Assembly (NCBI GenBank): GCA_965220855.1 | Contig: CBDCQY010000001.1 | Location: forward strand, 1,798,001 to 1,862,000 | Reading direction: 5' to 3' | DNA from: Bin95 sp965220855 | GTDB lineage: Bacteria > Pseudomonadota > Alphaproteobacteria > Bin95 | Length of the DNA: 64,000 nucleotides | In this document: in pieces, positions 35,510 through 42,973 of the stretch | How positions within the stretch are numbered: position 1 is the stretch's first letter | Layout: each line of letters starts with the position of its first letter | Notes under the pieces: generated by a model | Databases searched by the model: none | What the model saw: the letters and a program-made list of their open reading frames with translations, nothing else | What the model was told of the DNA's origin: nothing | Program-made: the position numbers and the translations under genes

Positions 35510-36304
35510 ATGCATGACTTCACCTATCACAGAGCGCAGTCGGTGGCGGACGCCGCCGCCAGGGTCGCCGCCGGCGAGGACGCCGTGCTGATGGCCGGCG
35601 GCATGACCCTGCTGCCGACGCTCAAGCAGCGTCTCGCCCAGCCCTCGGATGTGGTCGATCTGGGCGGCCTCGCAGACCTTGCGGGCGTTTCCGTCTCGGG
35701 CGGGGCGGTCACCGTCGGCGCCATGACCGCGCATGATGCGGTGGCGGGCTCGGCGGAGGTCGCGCGCGCTATTCCGGCGCTCGCGGCCCTTGCCGGCCAT
35801 ATCGGCGACCCGCAGGTGCGCAATCGCGGCACCATCGGCGGCTCGATCGCCAACAACGACCCCGCCGCCGACTATCCGGCGGGCCTGGTCGGGCTGGGGG
35901 CGACCGTGTGCACCGACCGGCGCGAGATCGCCGCCGACGCGTTCTTCACCGGCATGTTCGAGACCGCGCTGGAGGAGGGCGAGATCGTCACCTCGGTGCG
36001 CTTCCCGGTTCCGGAGAAGGCCGCCTACATGAAGTTCCCGAACCCGGCCTCGCGCTACGCCATCGTCGGCGTGTTCGTGGCGGTGACGGGCGGCGGCGTG
36101 CGGGTTGCGGTGACGGGGGCGGCGAGCTGCGTCTATCGCGAGGGGGCGATGGAGGCCGCGCTGGCGGCGAATTTCGCGCCCGCCGCGCTGGAGGGCATGA
36201 CCGCCTCTGCGGGCGACCTGAACGCGGATATTCACGCCTCGGCGGAATATCGCGCCCATCTGGTCGGCGTCATGGCGCGCCGGGCGGTCGCGGCCTGCGG
36301 CTAG
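35510..36304 (+). CDS. FAD-binding medium subunit of a molybdenum hydroxylase (CoxM-type)
   Basis: A 264-residue FAD subunit. The flavin-binding segments are 'AVLMAGGMTLLPTLKQRL' and 'RNRGTIGGSIANNDPAADYP', followed by 'FFTGMFETALEEGEIVTSVRFP' and the C-terminal CODH_C domain. It completes the S-L-M heterotrimer. It ends 4 bp before the SMR exporter gene on the same strand. Confidence 0.93.
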   Translation: MHDFTYHRAQSVADAAARVAAGEDAVLMAGGMTLLPTLKQRLAQPSDVVDLGGLADLAGVSVSGGAVTVGAMTAHDAVAGSAEVARAIPALAALAGHIGDPQVRNRGTIGGSIANNDPAADYPAGLVGLGATVCTDRREIAADAFFTGMFETALEEGEIVTSVRFPVPEKAAYMKFPNPASRYAIVGVFVAVTGGGVRVAVTGAASCVYREGAMEAALAANFAPAALEGMTASAGDLNADIHASAEYRAHLVGVMARRAVAACG

Positions 36305-36308
36305 GGAG

Positions 36309-36635
36309 ATGGCGTGGGCCTGGCTGGCTGTCGCCATTCTGCTTGAGGTTGTCGGCACCGGCCTGCTGAAGCTCTCCAACGGCTTCATGCGGGTCGGGAT
36401 CGGCAGTCTCGCCATCCTGTCCTACAGCGTCTGCTTCTGGTTCATGGCGCTGTCGCTGCGCACCATCCCGGTCGGCGTCGCCTACGCCATCTGGGCCGGC
36501 GTCGGCACGGTGCTGGTGGTGCTGGCCGGCGCGCTGCTGTTCGGCGAAAAGATGAGCCTGCTGAAAGCGGCGCTGATCGCCATGATCGTCATAGGCGCCG
36601 CCGGCCTCAAGCTGCTGACCGATTCCGACGCCTGA
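36309..36635 (+). CDS. Small multidrug resistance (SMR) family transporter
   Basis: A 108-residue four-helix exporter with the essential membrane glutamate in 'WLAVAILLEVVGTGLLKLSNGF' (E13, equivalent to EmrE E14), the 'YSVCFWFMALSLRTIPVGVAYAIWAGVGTVLV' core and 'LLFGEKMSLLKAALIAMIVIGAAGLKL'. It works as an antiparallel dimer driven by protons. Gene order suggests co-transcription with the molybdenum hydroxylase genes; the substrate is not known. Confidence 0.92.
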   Translation: MAWAWLAVAILLEVVGTGLLKLSNGFMRVGIGSLAILSYSVCFWFMALSLRTIPVGVAYAIWAGVGTVLVVLAGALLFGEKMSLLKAALIAMIVIGAAGLKLLTDSDA

Positions 36636-36673
36636 TCGGGGCGGGGCAGGGGAGCCTTGCGCGCAATGCGAAA

Positions 36674-36697
36674 CGCCCCCGTCCGTGGACGGGGGCG
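36674..36697 (-). terminator. Hairpin at the 3' end of the tracrRNA
   Basis: A perfect inverted repeat CGCCCCCGTCC/GGACGGGGGCG, with TTTCGC following on the minus strand. It would end the tracrRNA and may also stop plus-strand transcripts from the SMR operon. Confidence 0.8.
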
Positions 36698-36790
36698 AAT
36701 ATTGCCGGCGGGAGACCATGGGACGCCGAGCCCGCGCGAAGGGTCGATTTGCTACGAAAAGGAAACCGGCCGCTTCTCGATTTGCTACGA
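36674..36790 (-). ncRNA. Predicted tracrRNA of the type II-C CRISPR system
   Basis: The minus strand of the 200-bp gap before cas9 carries a 22-nt anti-repeat (complement of 36767-36788, starting GTAGCAAATCGAGAAGCGG) that pairs with the repeat through one G-U wobble. After a bulge, CGTAGC (36751-36756) can pair with the first six bases of the crRNA repeat, GCTGCG. A small CCC...GGG hairpin and a strong terminator follow. The resulting RNA would be about 115-120 nt. Guide duplexes with two paired blocks separated by a bulge are usual for type II-C. Ends are predictions from promoter and terminator positions. Confidence 0.8.
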
Positions 36791-36796
36791 TTAGCT

Positions 36797-36825
36797 GTTT
36801 AGCATCTCCGACGGCGCATGGACAA
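36797..36825 (-). promoter_or_regulatory. Candidate sigma-70 promoter of the tracrRNA
   Basis: On the minus strand TTGTCC (36820-36825) is followed after exactly 17 bases by CTAAAC (36797-36802), placing initiation near 36790, just before the anti-repeat. The match to consensus is partial; the position and spacing support it. Confidence 0.5.
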
Positions 36826-36836
36826 GGGAATTTTGC

Positions 36837-39800
36837 ATGGCCCTCATTTTCGGCCTCGACATCGGCACCACCTCGATCGGTTTCGCCGTCATCGACCACG
36901 ATCCGGAGAGAGGGACGGGCGCGATCCGGCGCATGGGCGTGCGCATCTTCCCCGAGGCGCGCGATCCCAAGGGCGCGCCGTTCAACCAGGAGCGCCGCGC
37001 GGCGCGCATGCGCCGCCGGCAATTGCGCCGCAGACGGGAGCGGCGTCGGCTGCTGGGCGATATCCTGATCGAAGCGGGCTTGTTGCCGGCGCGCGACTCC
37101 GCCGAGTGGCGGTGCCTGATGCAGAGGACCGACCCCTACAGGCTGCGCCAGCGCGCCGCCGCAGGCGAGGCGCTGACAGCGCATGAGCTGGGCCGGGCGC
37201 TCTACCATCTGGCGCAACGCCGGCATTTCCGGGGCCGCGACCTCGACGAGGTTGCAGACGATACCGTCGAAAGCGAGCGTCGGACGAAGCAGACGGAAGA
37301 CGACGCCGACGAGAAGAAGGCGACATCCGCCCGGAAGCAAACCGAACAGGCGTTGGAGCGCGCGAACAAGACGCTCGGCGCGTGGCTGGCGGAGCGCGGG
37401 CCGCATCGGCGCAAGCGCGGCGAGCATGCGACCCGGAAGATCGTCGAGGACGAGTTCAACGAAATCTGGAACGGGCAATGCGATCACGCGTCGGCGTTGC
37501 GGCAGCCGGCGTTGCGGGATACCGTCCATGAGGCGGTGTTCGCCCAGCGGCCGGTGTTCTGGCGCAAGAAGACGCTCGGGCAATGTCGGCTGATTCCCGG
37601 AGCGGAGCCTTGTCCGAAAGGCTCCTGGCTTTCGCAGCAGCGCCGTATGCTGGAGAAGCTGAACAATCTGGAAATCGCAGGCGGCAACGGACGGCCTCTC
37701 GACGCGGAGGAACGCGCGGCGATCCTGGAGCGGTTGCAGACCCAGGCGTCGATGACGTGGCCGGGTGTGCGTAGCGCGCTGGCTCCTCTCTTCAAGGCGC
37801 GGGGCGAGCCGGGTGCGGAAAAGAGCCTTCGCTTCAATCTGCAGGCGGGCGGCGACAAAACCCTGCTCGGCAACCCGCTCGAAGCGAAGCTGCAAACCAT
37901 TTTCGGCGGCAGTTGGGACGCGCATCCGTATAAGCAGGCGATCCGCGATACCGTTCCCGCACGACTCAGGCGAGCCGACTATCGCGAAGTCGGGCAGCGG
38001 GTGGTCATTCGTTCGGCCGGCGAGCGTCGGGAAGATCGGGAGGCCGCAGTCGGCGAGTTCATGCGCGATTTCGGCGCCACGGAAGAGCAGGCGCGGGAGC
38101 TGAGCAAGCTGAAATTGCCGTCGGGCTGGGAGCCGTTCTCCATTGAGGCTCTGCAAGCCATTTTGCCGCGTCTGGAGGAGGGCGTGCGGTTCGGCGCGCT
38201 GACGAACGGCCCCGAATGGCAGGATTGGCGCGCAACGACCTTCCCCGACCGGGAAGCGCCCACCGGCGAGGTGCTGGACCGGCTGCCCAGCCCGGCCGAC
38301 GGTGAGGAACGCAAGCATATCGCCAACCTGCGCAACCCGACCGTGGCGCGAACCCGCAACGAGTTGCGCAAGGTGGTGAACAATCTGATCGACATGTTCG
38401 GCAAGCCGGACGGGATTCGCGTCGAGCTTGCGCGCGAGGTCGGCTTGTCGAAGCGCGAGCGCGAGGAAAGAACGCTCGGAATGCGTCGCCAGGAGAAGCG
38501 TCGAAAGGAAGCTCGCGATTTCCTCGAGAAACGCGGCATCCACTCGCCGTCAAGGGACGATATCGAAAAGTGGTTGCTTTGGGAAGAGTGCGGGCACCGT
38601 TGCCCCTATACCGGCATGACGATCGGTTTCGACGATCTGTTCGGTTTGTCCCGGTGCTTCGAGGTGGAGCATATCTGGCCGCGCTCCCGTTCTTTCGACA
38701 ACAGCCTTCGCAACAAGACACTGTGCCACGTGAAAACGAACAGGGAGAAAGGCAACAGGACGCCGCTGAAGGCCTTCGGCAAGGACGAAGAACGGTGGAG
38801 CGCTATCAGGCAGCGACTGGATGGCATGGAGGCGGCCAAAGGGAAGGTCGGCATGTCTCGTGGCAAGATCAGGCGGTTTGTGTCCGCCATGGCCGAGGAC
38901 TTCACCAATCGCCAGTTGAACGACACCGGATATGCGGCGCGCGAGACTCTGGCTTTCCTGAAACGGCTGTGGCCGGATGTTGGGGAGCGCGCGCCTGTGA
39001 CTGTACAGGCGGTGTCGGGCCGCGTCACCGGACATCTGCGCCGCCTTTGGGGATTGAACAATATCCTTTCCGACGACGGCGAGAAAACCCGCGCCGATCA
39101 CCGTCACCACGCCATCGATGCTCTGGTGGTGGCGTGCGCGCATCCCGGCATGACGCAACGGCTTTCCGGCTACTGGCAGGCCAAGGATGACGACCGCTCG
39201 CCGGAGCCGCCGCCGCTTGAGAAGCCATGGCCGACAATTCGAGCCGACGCCGATAGGGTGGTTCAGGATATCGTGGTCTCTCACCGCGTGCGCAAGAAGG
39301 TCTCGGGTCCGCTCCATAAGGAAACGGTTTATGGAGACACGAGGGTCGATGAGATCGGGAAAGACGGTACAATCTACCGCTATTTCGTGACACGGAAGAA
39401 GGTCGAGGATTTGGTTATGTCAGAAGGAGAACGATCTAGTGGATCACGGGTGACTGATATTGTAGATTTTAGTGTTCGCGGTATTGTTCGGAAATGGATC
39501 GAAGATCATGGTGGTAACCCAAAGAAAGCATTTATTGAAGGTTATCCAAAACGGAGTCGTAATGGTCCAGAAATTCGGAAAGTTCGTGTCCGAAAAAAGC
39601 AGCAAATCAAGTTGATGGCGAGAGCATCTACTGGCTATGCAGATCGCGCGAACAATCATCATATGGCGATTTATCGAAAAGCTGATGGCAGTTGGATTTA
39701 TGAAGTCGTCAGCCTTATGGAGGCCTCTCGCCGTTTGGTGAATGGGAGACCGGTTGTGCAGCGCGACCGAGGGGACGATTCCACCTTTGCGATGTCGCTT

Positions 39801-40055
39801 GCGCCTGGGGATGTTGTCAATCTGCGGGCAGGCAAAGAAGCCGGGCGTTGGCTTGTGCACGGGATCAGTTCTGCCGGTCGACCCACGCTTTCCTCCATAC
39901 ACGACGCACGCCCTACAACGGCAGCGGAGGCGGACCGGCGGGGAATGGATAGAAAGCGGGAAAATTTCGAACCTCGCTTTGGTGGATTCATGAAGAGGCA
40001 ACCGAAGAAAATTTCCATTGATCCTATCGGCCGCGTCCGCCCCGCGAATGACTGA
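36837..40055 (+). CDS. cas9: CRISPR-associated endonuclease Cas9, type II-C
   Basis: A 1,072-residue compact Cas9. RuvC-I has D8 in 'FGLDIGTTSIGFAVID'; the arginine-rich bridge helix is at 53-72; RuvC-II has E530 in 'GIRVELAREVG'; the HNH domain contains C585/C589 and H612 in 'FEVEHIWPRSRSFDNSL'; RuvC-III has 'DHRHHAIDALVVA' with H757 and D761. All catalytic residues are present. Length and gene order (cas9-cas1-cas2, no csn2 or cas4) indicate subtype II-C. The ATG at 36837 has AAGGGA about 8 bases upstream. Codons 842-961, in the WED/PAM-interacting region, lie in a 44% GC block, while the following 60 bp are 63% GC. Confidence 0.97.
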   Translation: MALIFGLDIGTTSIGFAVIDHDPERGTGAIRRMGVRIFPEARDPKGAPFNQERRAARMRRRQLRRRRERRRLLGDILIEAGLLPARDSAEWRCLMQRTDPYRLRQRAAAGEALTAHELGRALYHLAQRRHFRGRDLDEVADDTVESERRTKQTEDDADEKKATSARKQTEQALERANKTLGAWLAERGPHRRKRGEHATRKIVEDEFNEIWNGQCDHASALRQPALRDTVHEAVFAQRPVFWRKKTLGQCRLIPGAEPCPKGSWLSQQRRMLEKLNNLEIAGGNGRPLDAEERAAILERLQTQASMTWPGVRSALAPLFKARGEPGAEKSLRFNLQAGGDKTLLGNPLEAKLQTIFGGSWDAHPYKQAIRDTVPARLRRADYREVGQRVVIRSAGERREDREAAVGEFMRDFGATEEQARELSKLKLPSGWEPFSIEALQAILPRLEEGVRFGALTNGPEWQDWRATTFPDREAPTGEVLDRLPSPADGEERKHIANLRNPTVARTRNELRKVVNNLIDMFGKPDGIRVELAREVGLSKREREERTLGMRRQEKRRKEARDFLEKRGIHSPSRDDIEKWLLWEECGHRCPYTGMTIGFDDLFGLSRCFEVEHIWPRSRSFDNSLRNKTLCHVKTNREKGNRTPLKAFGKDEERWSAIRQRLDGMEAAKGKVGMSRGKIRRFVSAMAEDFTNRQLNDTGYAARETLAFLKRLWPDVGERAPVTVQAVSGRVTGHLRRLWGLNNILSDDGEKTRADHRHHAIDALVVACAHPGMTQRLSGYWQAKDDDRSPEPPPLEKPWPTIRADADRVVQDIVVSHRVRKKVSGPLHKETVYGDTRVDEIGKDGTIYRYFVTRKKVEDLVMSEGERSSGSRVTDIVDFSVRGIVRKWIEDHGGNPKKAFIEGYPKRSRNGPEIRKVRVRKKQQIKLMARASTGYADRANNHHMAIYRKADGSWIYEVVSLMEASRRLVNGRPVVQRDRGDDSTFAMSLAPGDVVNLRAGKEAGRWLVHGISSAGRPTLSSIHDARPTTAAEADRRGMDRKRENFEPRFGGFMKRQPKKISIDPIGRVRPAND

Positions 40056-40067
40056 CGCGCACGGTCC

Positions 40068-41003
40068 ATGATCCGCAAGACTGTCGAGTTCTCCACGCCG
40101 GGGACCCGGCTCTCGGTGTCGATGCGCCAGCTTGTGGTGGAGCGGCCGGACATGCCGAAGGCGACCCTTCCGGTCGAGGACCTCGGCGTGGTGATCGTGG
40201 ATGATGCGCGCGCGACCTATACGCAGGCGGTGTTTCTCGAACTCTTGGAGGCCGGCGCCACGGTGATGGTGACCGGGCGCGACCATTTGCCCGCGGGCAT
40301 GATGCTGCCGCTCGACGCCCATCATGTGCAGACGGAGCGCCACCGCGCCCAGATTGCCGCCAGCGAGCCGGTGCGCAAGCAGGCATGGCGGGCCATCGTG
40401 CGGGCCAAGATCGCCCAGCAGGCTGCCGTGCTGGCGCATTTCACCGGCGGCCATGGCGGGCTGCTGCCCATGGCGCGGCGGGTGCGGTCCGGCGATCCGG
40501 ACAATCTGGAGGCCCAGGCGGCGCAGCGTTACTGGCCGCTTCTCTTCGGGCGGACGTTCCGGCGCAACCGGGACGCCGAGGGCGTGAACGCCCTGCTGAA
40601 TTACGGTTACGCCGTTATCCGGGCGGGAGTGGCGCGCGCCGTCGTCGCCGCCGGCCTCATTCCCTCGTTCGGCGTGCATCACAGGCACCGCGCCAATCCG
40701 TTCTGCCTGGCGGACGACCTTCTGGAGCCCTACCGGCCTTATGTGGATTGGCGGGTCCGCCAGATGGCCGGCCCGGATGGCGCGAACGCGCCGCCGCTGT
40801 CCAGCCGGGAAACCCGCGCGGCGCTGCTCTCGCTGCTCAACGAGACCGTCCGGGTGGGAGAGCGTCGGGAGCCGCTGTTGCTCGCGCTGCACACGAGCGC
40901 GGCGTCCCTCTGCCGGACTCTGACTGGCGGCGACCGGGCGCTGGCGCTGCCCGAGGGATTGCCGGTAGAGCCGGATTTGGTCGATGCTGCGGAAACCGGC
41001 TGA
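40068..41003 (+). CDS. cas1: CRISPR-associated integrase Cas1, type II
   Basis: A 311-residue Cas1 of the type II group. The N-terminal beta domain ('LPVEDLGVVIVDDARATYTQAVFLELLEAGATVMVTGRDHLP') is followed by the helical catalytic domain with the metal ligands in 'NLEAQAAQRYWPLLFG' (Glu), 'SFGVHHRHRANPFCLADDLLEPYRPYVD' (His and Asp). Cas1-Cas2 integrates new spacers. It begins 12 bp after cas9 and overlaps cas2 by 20 bp. Confidence 0.96.
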   Translation: MIRKTVEFSTPGTRLSVSMRQLVVERPDMPKATLPVEDLGVVIVDDARATYTQAVFLELLEAGATVMVTGRDHLPAGMMLPLDAHHVQTERHRAQIAASEPVRKQAWRAIVRAKIAQQAAVLAHFTGGHGGLLPMARRVRSGDPDNLEAQAAQRYWPLLFGRTFRRNRDAEGVNALLNYGYAVIRAGVARAVVAAGLIPSFGVHHRHRANPFCLADDLLEPYRPYVDWRVRQMAGPDGANAPPLSSRETRAALLSLLNETVRVGERREPLLLALHTSAASLCRTLTGGDRALALPEGLPVEPDLVDAAETG

Positions 41004-41373
41004 GGTTCCGGCGTCGAAAGACAGCGAATGGCGCGGCGTCAGAACCCTGCCCTGGGGGTGGCGCACCATGTGGGTCATTGCGATGTTCGACCTCCCCACC
41101 GACACGCCGAAGGCCCGCAAGGCCTATGCCCGGTTCCGCAAGGACCTGCTGACGGACGGCTTCACGATGATGCAGTATTCGGTCTATATCCGGCATTGCG
41201 CGTCTATCGAGAACGCCCGGGCGCATGTCGCCCGCATGGGCCACTGCGTTCCCCCGGCGGGCGAGGTTCGCTTCCTGACCATCACCGACAGGCAATTCGG
41301 CCGCATCGAGGTGCATGTCGGAAAAACCCGTCGGACAGCCCCACCCCCGCCGTCCCAACTGGAGTTTTTCTGA
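40984..41373 (+). CDS. cas2: CRISPR-associated protein Cas2
   Basis: The ferredoxin-like core starts at 'MWVIAMFDLPTDTPKARKAYARFRKDLLTDGFTMMQYSVYIRHC' and ends 'PPPPSQLEFF'. The frame opens at an ATG at 40984 that overlaps cas1 (129 residues). An ATG at 41068 directly before WVIAMFDLP, behind GGGGGTGG, would give 101 residues, nearer to the usual length, so the true start is undecided. Cas2 bridges two Cas1 dimers in the adaptation complex. The array begins 50 bp after its stop. Confidence 0.93.
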   Translation: MLRKPAEVPASKDSEWRGVRTLPWGWRTMWVIAMFDLPTDTPKARKAYARFRKDLLTDGFTMMQYSVYIRHCASIENARAHVARMGHCVPPAGEVRFLTITDRQFGRIEVHVGKTRRTAPPPPSQLEFF

Positions 41374-41384
41374 TCGCCGGGCAG

Positions 41385-41415
41385 AAAAAATGGCGCATTT
41401 TCAAAACCCTGCGCC
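41385..41415 (-). terminator. Intrinsic terminator at the cas2-proximal end of the array
   Basis: On the minus strand GGCGCA, a 12-base loop and TGCGCC are followed by A and six T (41385-41390). It is placed to stop a pre-crRNA that runs on the minus strand from the far end of the array towards cas2. Confidence 0.75.
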
Positions 41416-41422
41416 GGGGGCA

Positions 41423-42118
41423 AGTGTAGCAAATCGAGAAGCGACCGCAATCCGCAGCTCGTCGCCATGCCGGCCAAGCCGGCGACGGAGTGTAGCAAAT
41501 CGAGAAGCGACCGCAATCCGCAGCTGAATTCGGTCATGCTCGCAGCACCTCCGGAGTGTAGCAAATCGAGAAGCGACCGCAATCCGCAGCAACATTATGG
41601 AGGTAGAGCCGAAGTGCATGAGTGTAGCAAATCGAGAAGCGACCGCAATCCGCAGCAGCCCCAGCCGGCGAAGCTCCATCGCCGCAAGTGTAGCAAATCG
41701 AGAAGCGACCGCAATCCGCAGCATAGTCGGCATACGCGGCATCTTGTGCGGCAGTGTAGCAAATCGAGAAGCGACCGCAATCCGCAGCCGTCAGGTGACG
41801 TCGGAAGTAGCGCTCAAGAGTGTAGCAAATCGAGAAGCGACCGCAATCCGCAGCCGAACCGTGGGCCCCCGCGCAGCGTCTGCGAGTGTAGCAAATCGAG
41901 AAGCGACCGCAATCCGCAGCGTAGATGCTGTTCTGGACCACCCCGTCGGCAGTGTAGCAAATCGAGAAGCGACCGCAATCCGCAGCTCGCCGCCACGAGG
42001 TCGGTCCCTACTATCCAGTGTAGCAAATCGAGAAGCGACCGCAATCCGCAGCAGATCATCACGATGCAGCCCTTGCGGGCGCAGTGTAGCAAATCGAGAA
42101 GCGGCCGCAATCCGCAGC
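41423..42118 (-). CRISPR. CRISPR array, 11 repeats of 36 bp and 10 spacers of 30 bp
   Basis: Strict 66-bp period; repeats start at 41423, 41489, 41555, 41621, 41687, 41753, 41819, 41885, 41951, 42017 and 42083. On the plus strand the repeat begins AGTGTAGCAAATCGAG and ends CCGCAATCCGCAGC. Ten repeats look identical; the last (42083-42118) has G for A at repeat position 22. I place transcription on the minus strand, so the RNA repeat begins GCTGCGGATTGCGG and ends GATTTGCTACACT, because the anti-repeat, the terminator and the extended -10-like end of the repeat all agree. The variant repeat at the cas2-distal end would then be leader-proximal, the opposite of common practice. Confidence 0.97.
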
Positions 42119-42119
42119 G

Positions 42120-42137
42120 CCCCCCCCCCCCCCCCCC
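42120..42137. repeat. Homopolymer run of 18 C
   Basis: It starts one base after the last repeat. If the array is read on the minus strand, this poly-G run sits just upstream of the first repeat. Length in the assembly may be unreliable, as with all long homopolymers. Confidence 0.85.
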
Positions 42138-42184
42138 GCGCCATATCCTCGGTCGCCCCGTCCGCCGCCCCACCGCCTTCTCCG

Positions 42185-42496
42185 TCAGAAGCGCACCCTG
42201 ACGCCCAGGTGAATGCGGTGGTCGGATGGGGAGGTTCCGGTGCGGCGGCTCTCCAGGGAGAGGGTGGCGGTGAGGTTGCTCGAAATCGTGAAGGTTGCGC
42301 CGAGGCGGCGGTTTTCCAGCTTGCCATCGACCAGCCGCGCATCGGCGAAGGGGGTGAGGAGGCCGCCGCCGATGGCGAGGCCGTAGGCGATCCGGGCCGC
42401 CAGGACGCCGGCCTCCGTCCGCCCGGTCGAGGCATGGCCGAACGCGCCTTCCTGCGACACGGCGTCGCCCTCGCGCAGGCCCCACTCCGGCCCGAG
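42185..42496 (-). pseudogene. C-terminal remnant of an autotransporter-type beta-barrel protein
   Basis: The minus frame reads 'LGPEWGLREGDAVSQEG', then barrel strands 'ARIAYGLAIGGGLLTPFADARL', 'RRLGATFTISSNLTATLSLESRR' and ends 'HRIHLGVRVRF' with the terminal Phe expected of a barrel. Only about 100 residues remain, with no signal peptide or passenger; upstream the frame runs into the cupin gene. It lies directly beyond the CRISPR array. Confidence 0.68.
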
Positions 42497-42521
42497 TCTT
42501 GGTCTCGGTCGAGTCGGGGCG

Positions 42522-42923
42522 TTACCGGAAGCCCGGCGGCGACCAGTCTTGGGGAGCTATTTCGAATCCGTCGAAGGTGAAGGCCGGGGCGACGATGCAG
42601 CCGGCGAGACTCCAGGCGCCCAGCGACCGGCAGCGTTGCCAGCGATGCGCCGGGACGACCGCTTGCGGGGCGTGGCCCGCCTCCAGCGGTCCGAGCGTCA
42701 CCGACTCGGCCCCGGTCTCCAGCACTAGCGGCGCGCCGGCGTGGAACGCCCAGATCTCCGGCGCATCCACCCGATGCCAGCGCGACGGCCCGGCCTCCAG
42801 CAGGAAGTAGATCGAGGTGACCGAGGTCCGCCCCTCTCCCGGCGCGCGATAGATCTCCCGGTAGAACCCGCCCTCGGGATGCGGAACGAGGCCGAGTCGG
42901 CGAATGACCTCCGCCGCCGTCAT
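42522..42923 (-). CDS. Cupin-domain protein, DUF985 family
   Basis: A 133-residue protein starting 'MTAAEVIRRLGLVPHPEGGFYREIYR', then 'RTSVTSIYFLLEAGPSRWHRVDAPEIWAFHAGAPL' and 'VVPAHRWQRCRSLGAWSLAGCIVAPAFTFDGFE'. This is the full DUF985 (YML079W-like) cupin; the biochemical role is unknown. The ATG at 42923 has GGAGG 5 bases upstream; a longer frame to 42980 lacks conservation. It follows the YceD gene by 50 bp on the same strand. Confidence 0.87.
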   Translation of the reverse strand: MTAAEVIRRLGLVPHPEGGFYREIYRAPGEGRTSVTSIYFLLEAGPSRWHRVDAPEIWAFHAGAPLVLETGAESVTLGPLEAGHAPQAVVPAHRWQRCRSLGAWSLAGCIVAPAFTFDGFEIAPQDWSPPGFR

Positions 42924-42973
42924 GCCCCCTCCACACTCTCCGCCAGCGCCGCTGGCGTCTGTCGGCAGCCGCG

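Noticed and set aside
41374..41422. A short leader and plus-strand promoter for the array next to cas2
   Set aside because: The 49-bp gap is mostly a minus-strand terminator hairpin followed by six T; it does not look like a leader, although the variant repeat at the far end would have favoured this orientation.
41467..42201. Open frames across the CRISPR array coding for repeats such as CSKSRSDRNPQ on the plus strand and CGLRSLLDLLH or RIAVASRFATL on the minus strand
   Set aside because: The 66-bp repeat-spacer period is a multiple of three, so every frame repeats the same peptide; these are products of the array, not proteins.
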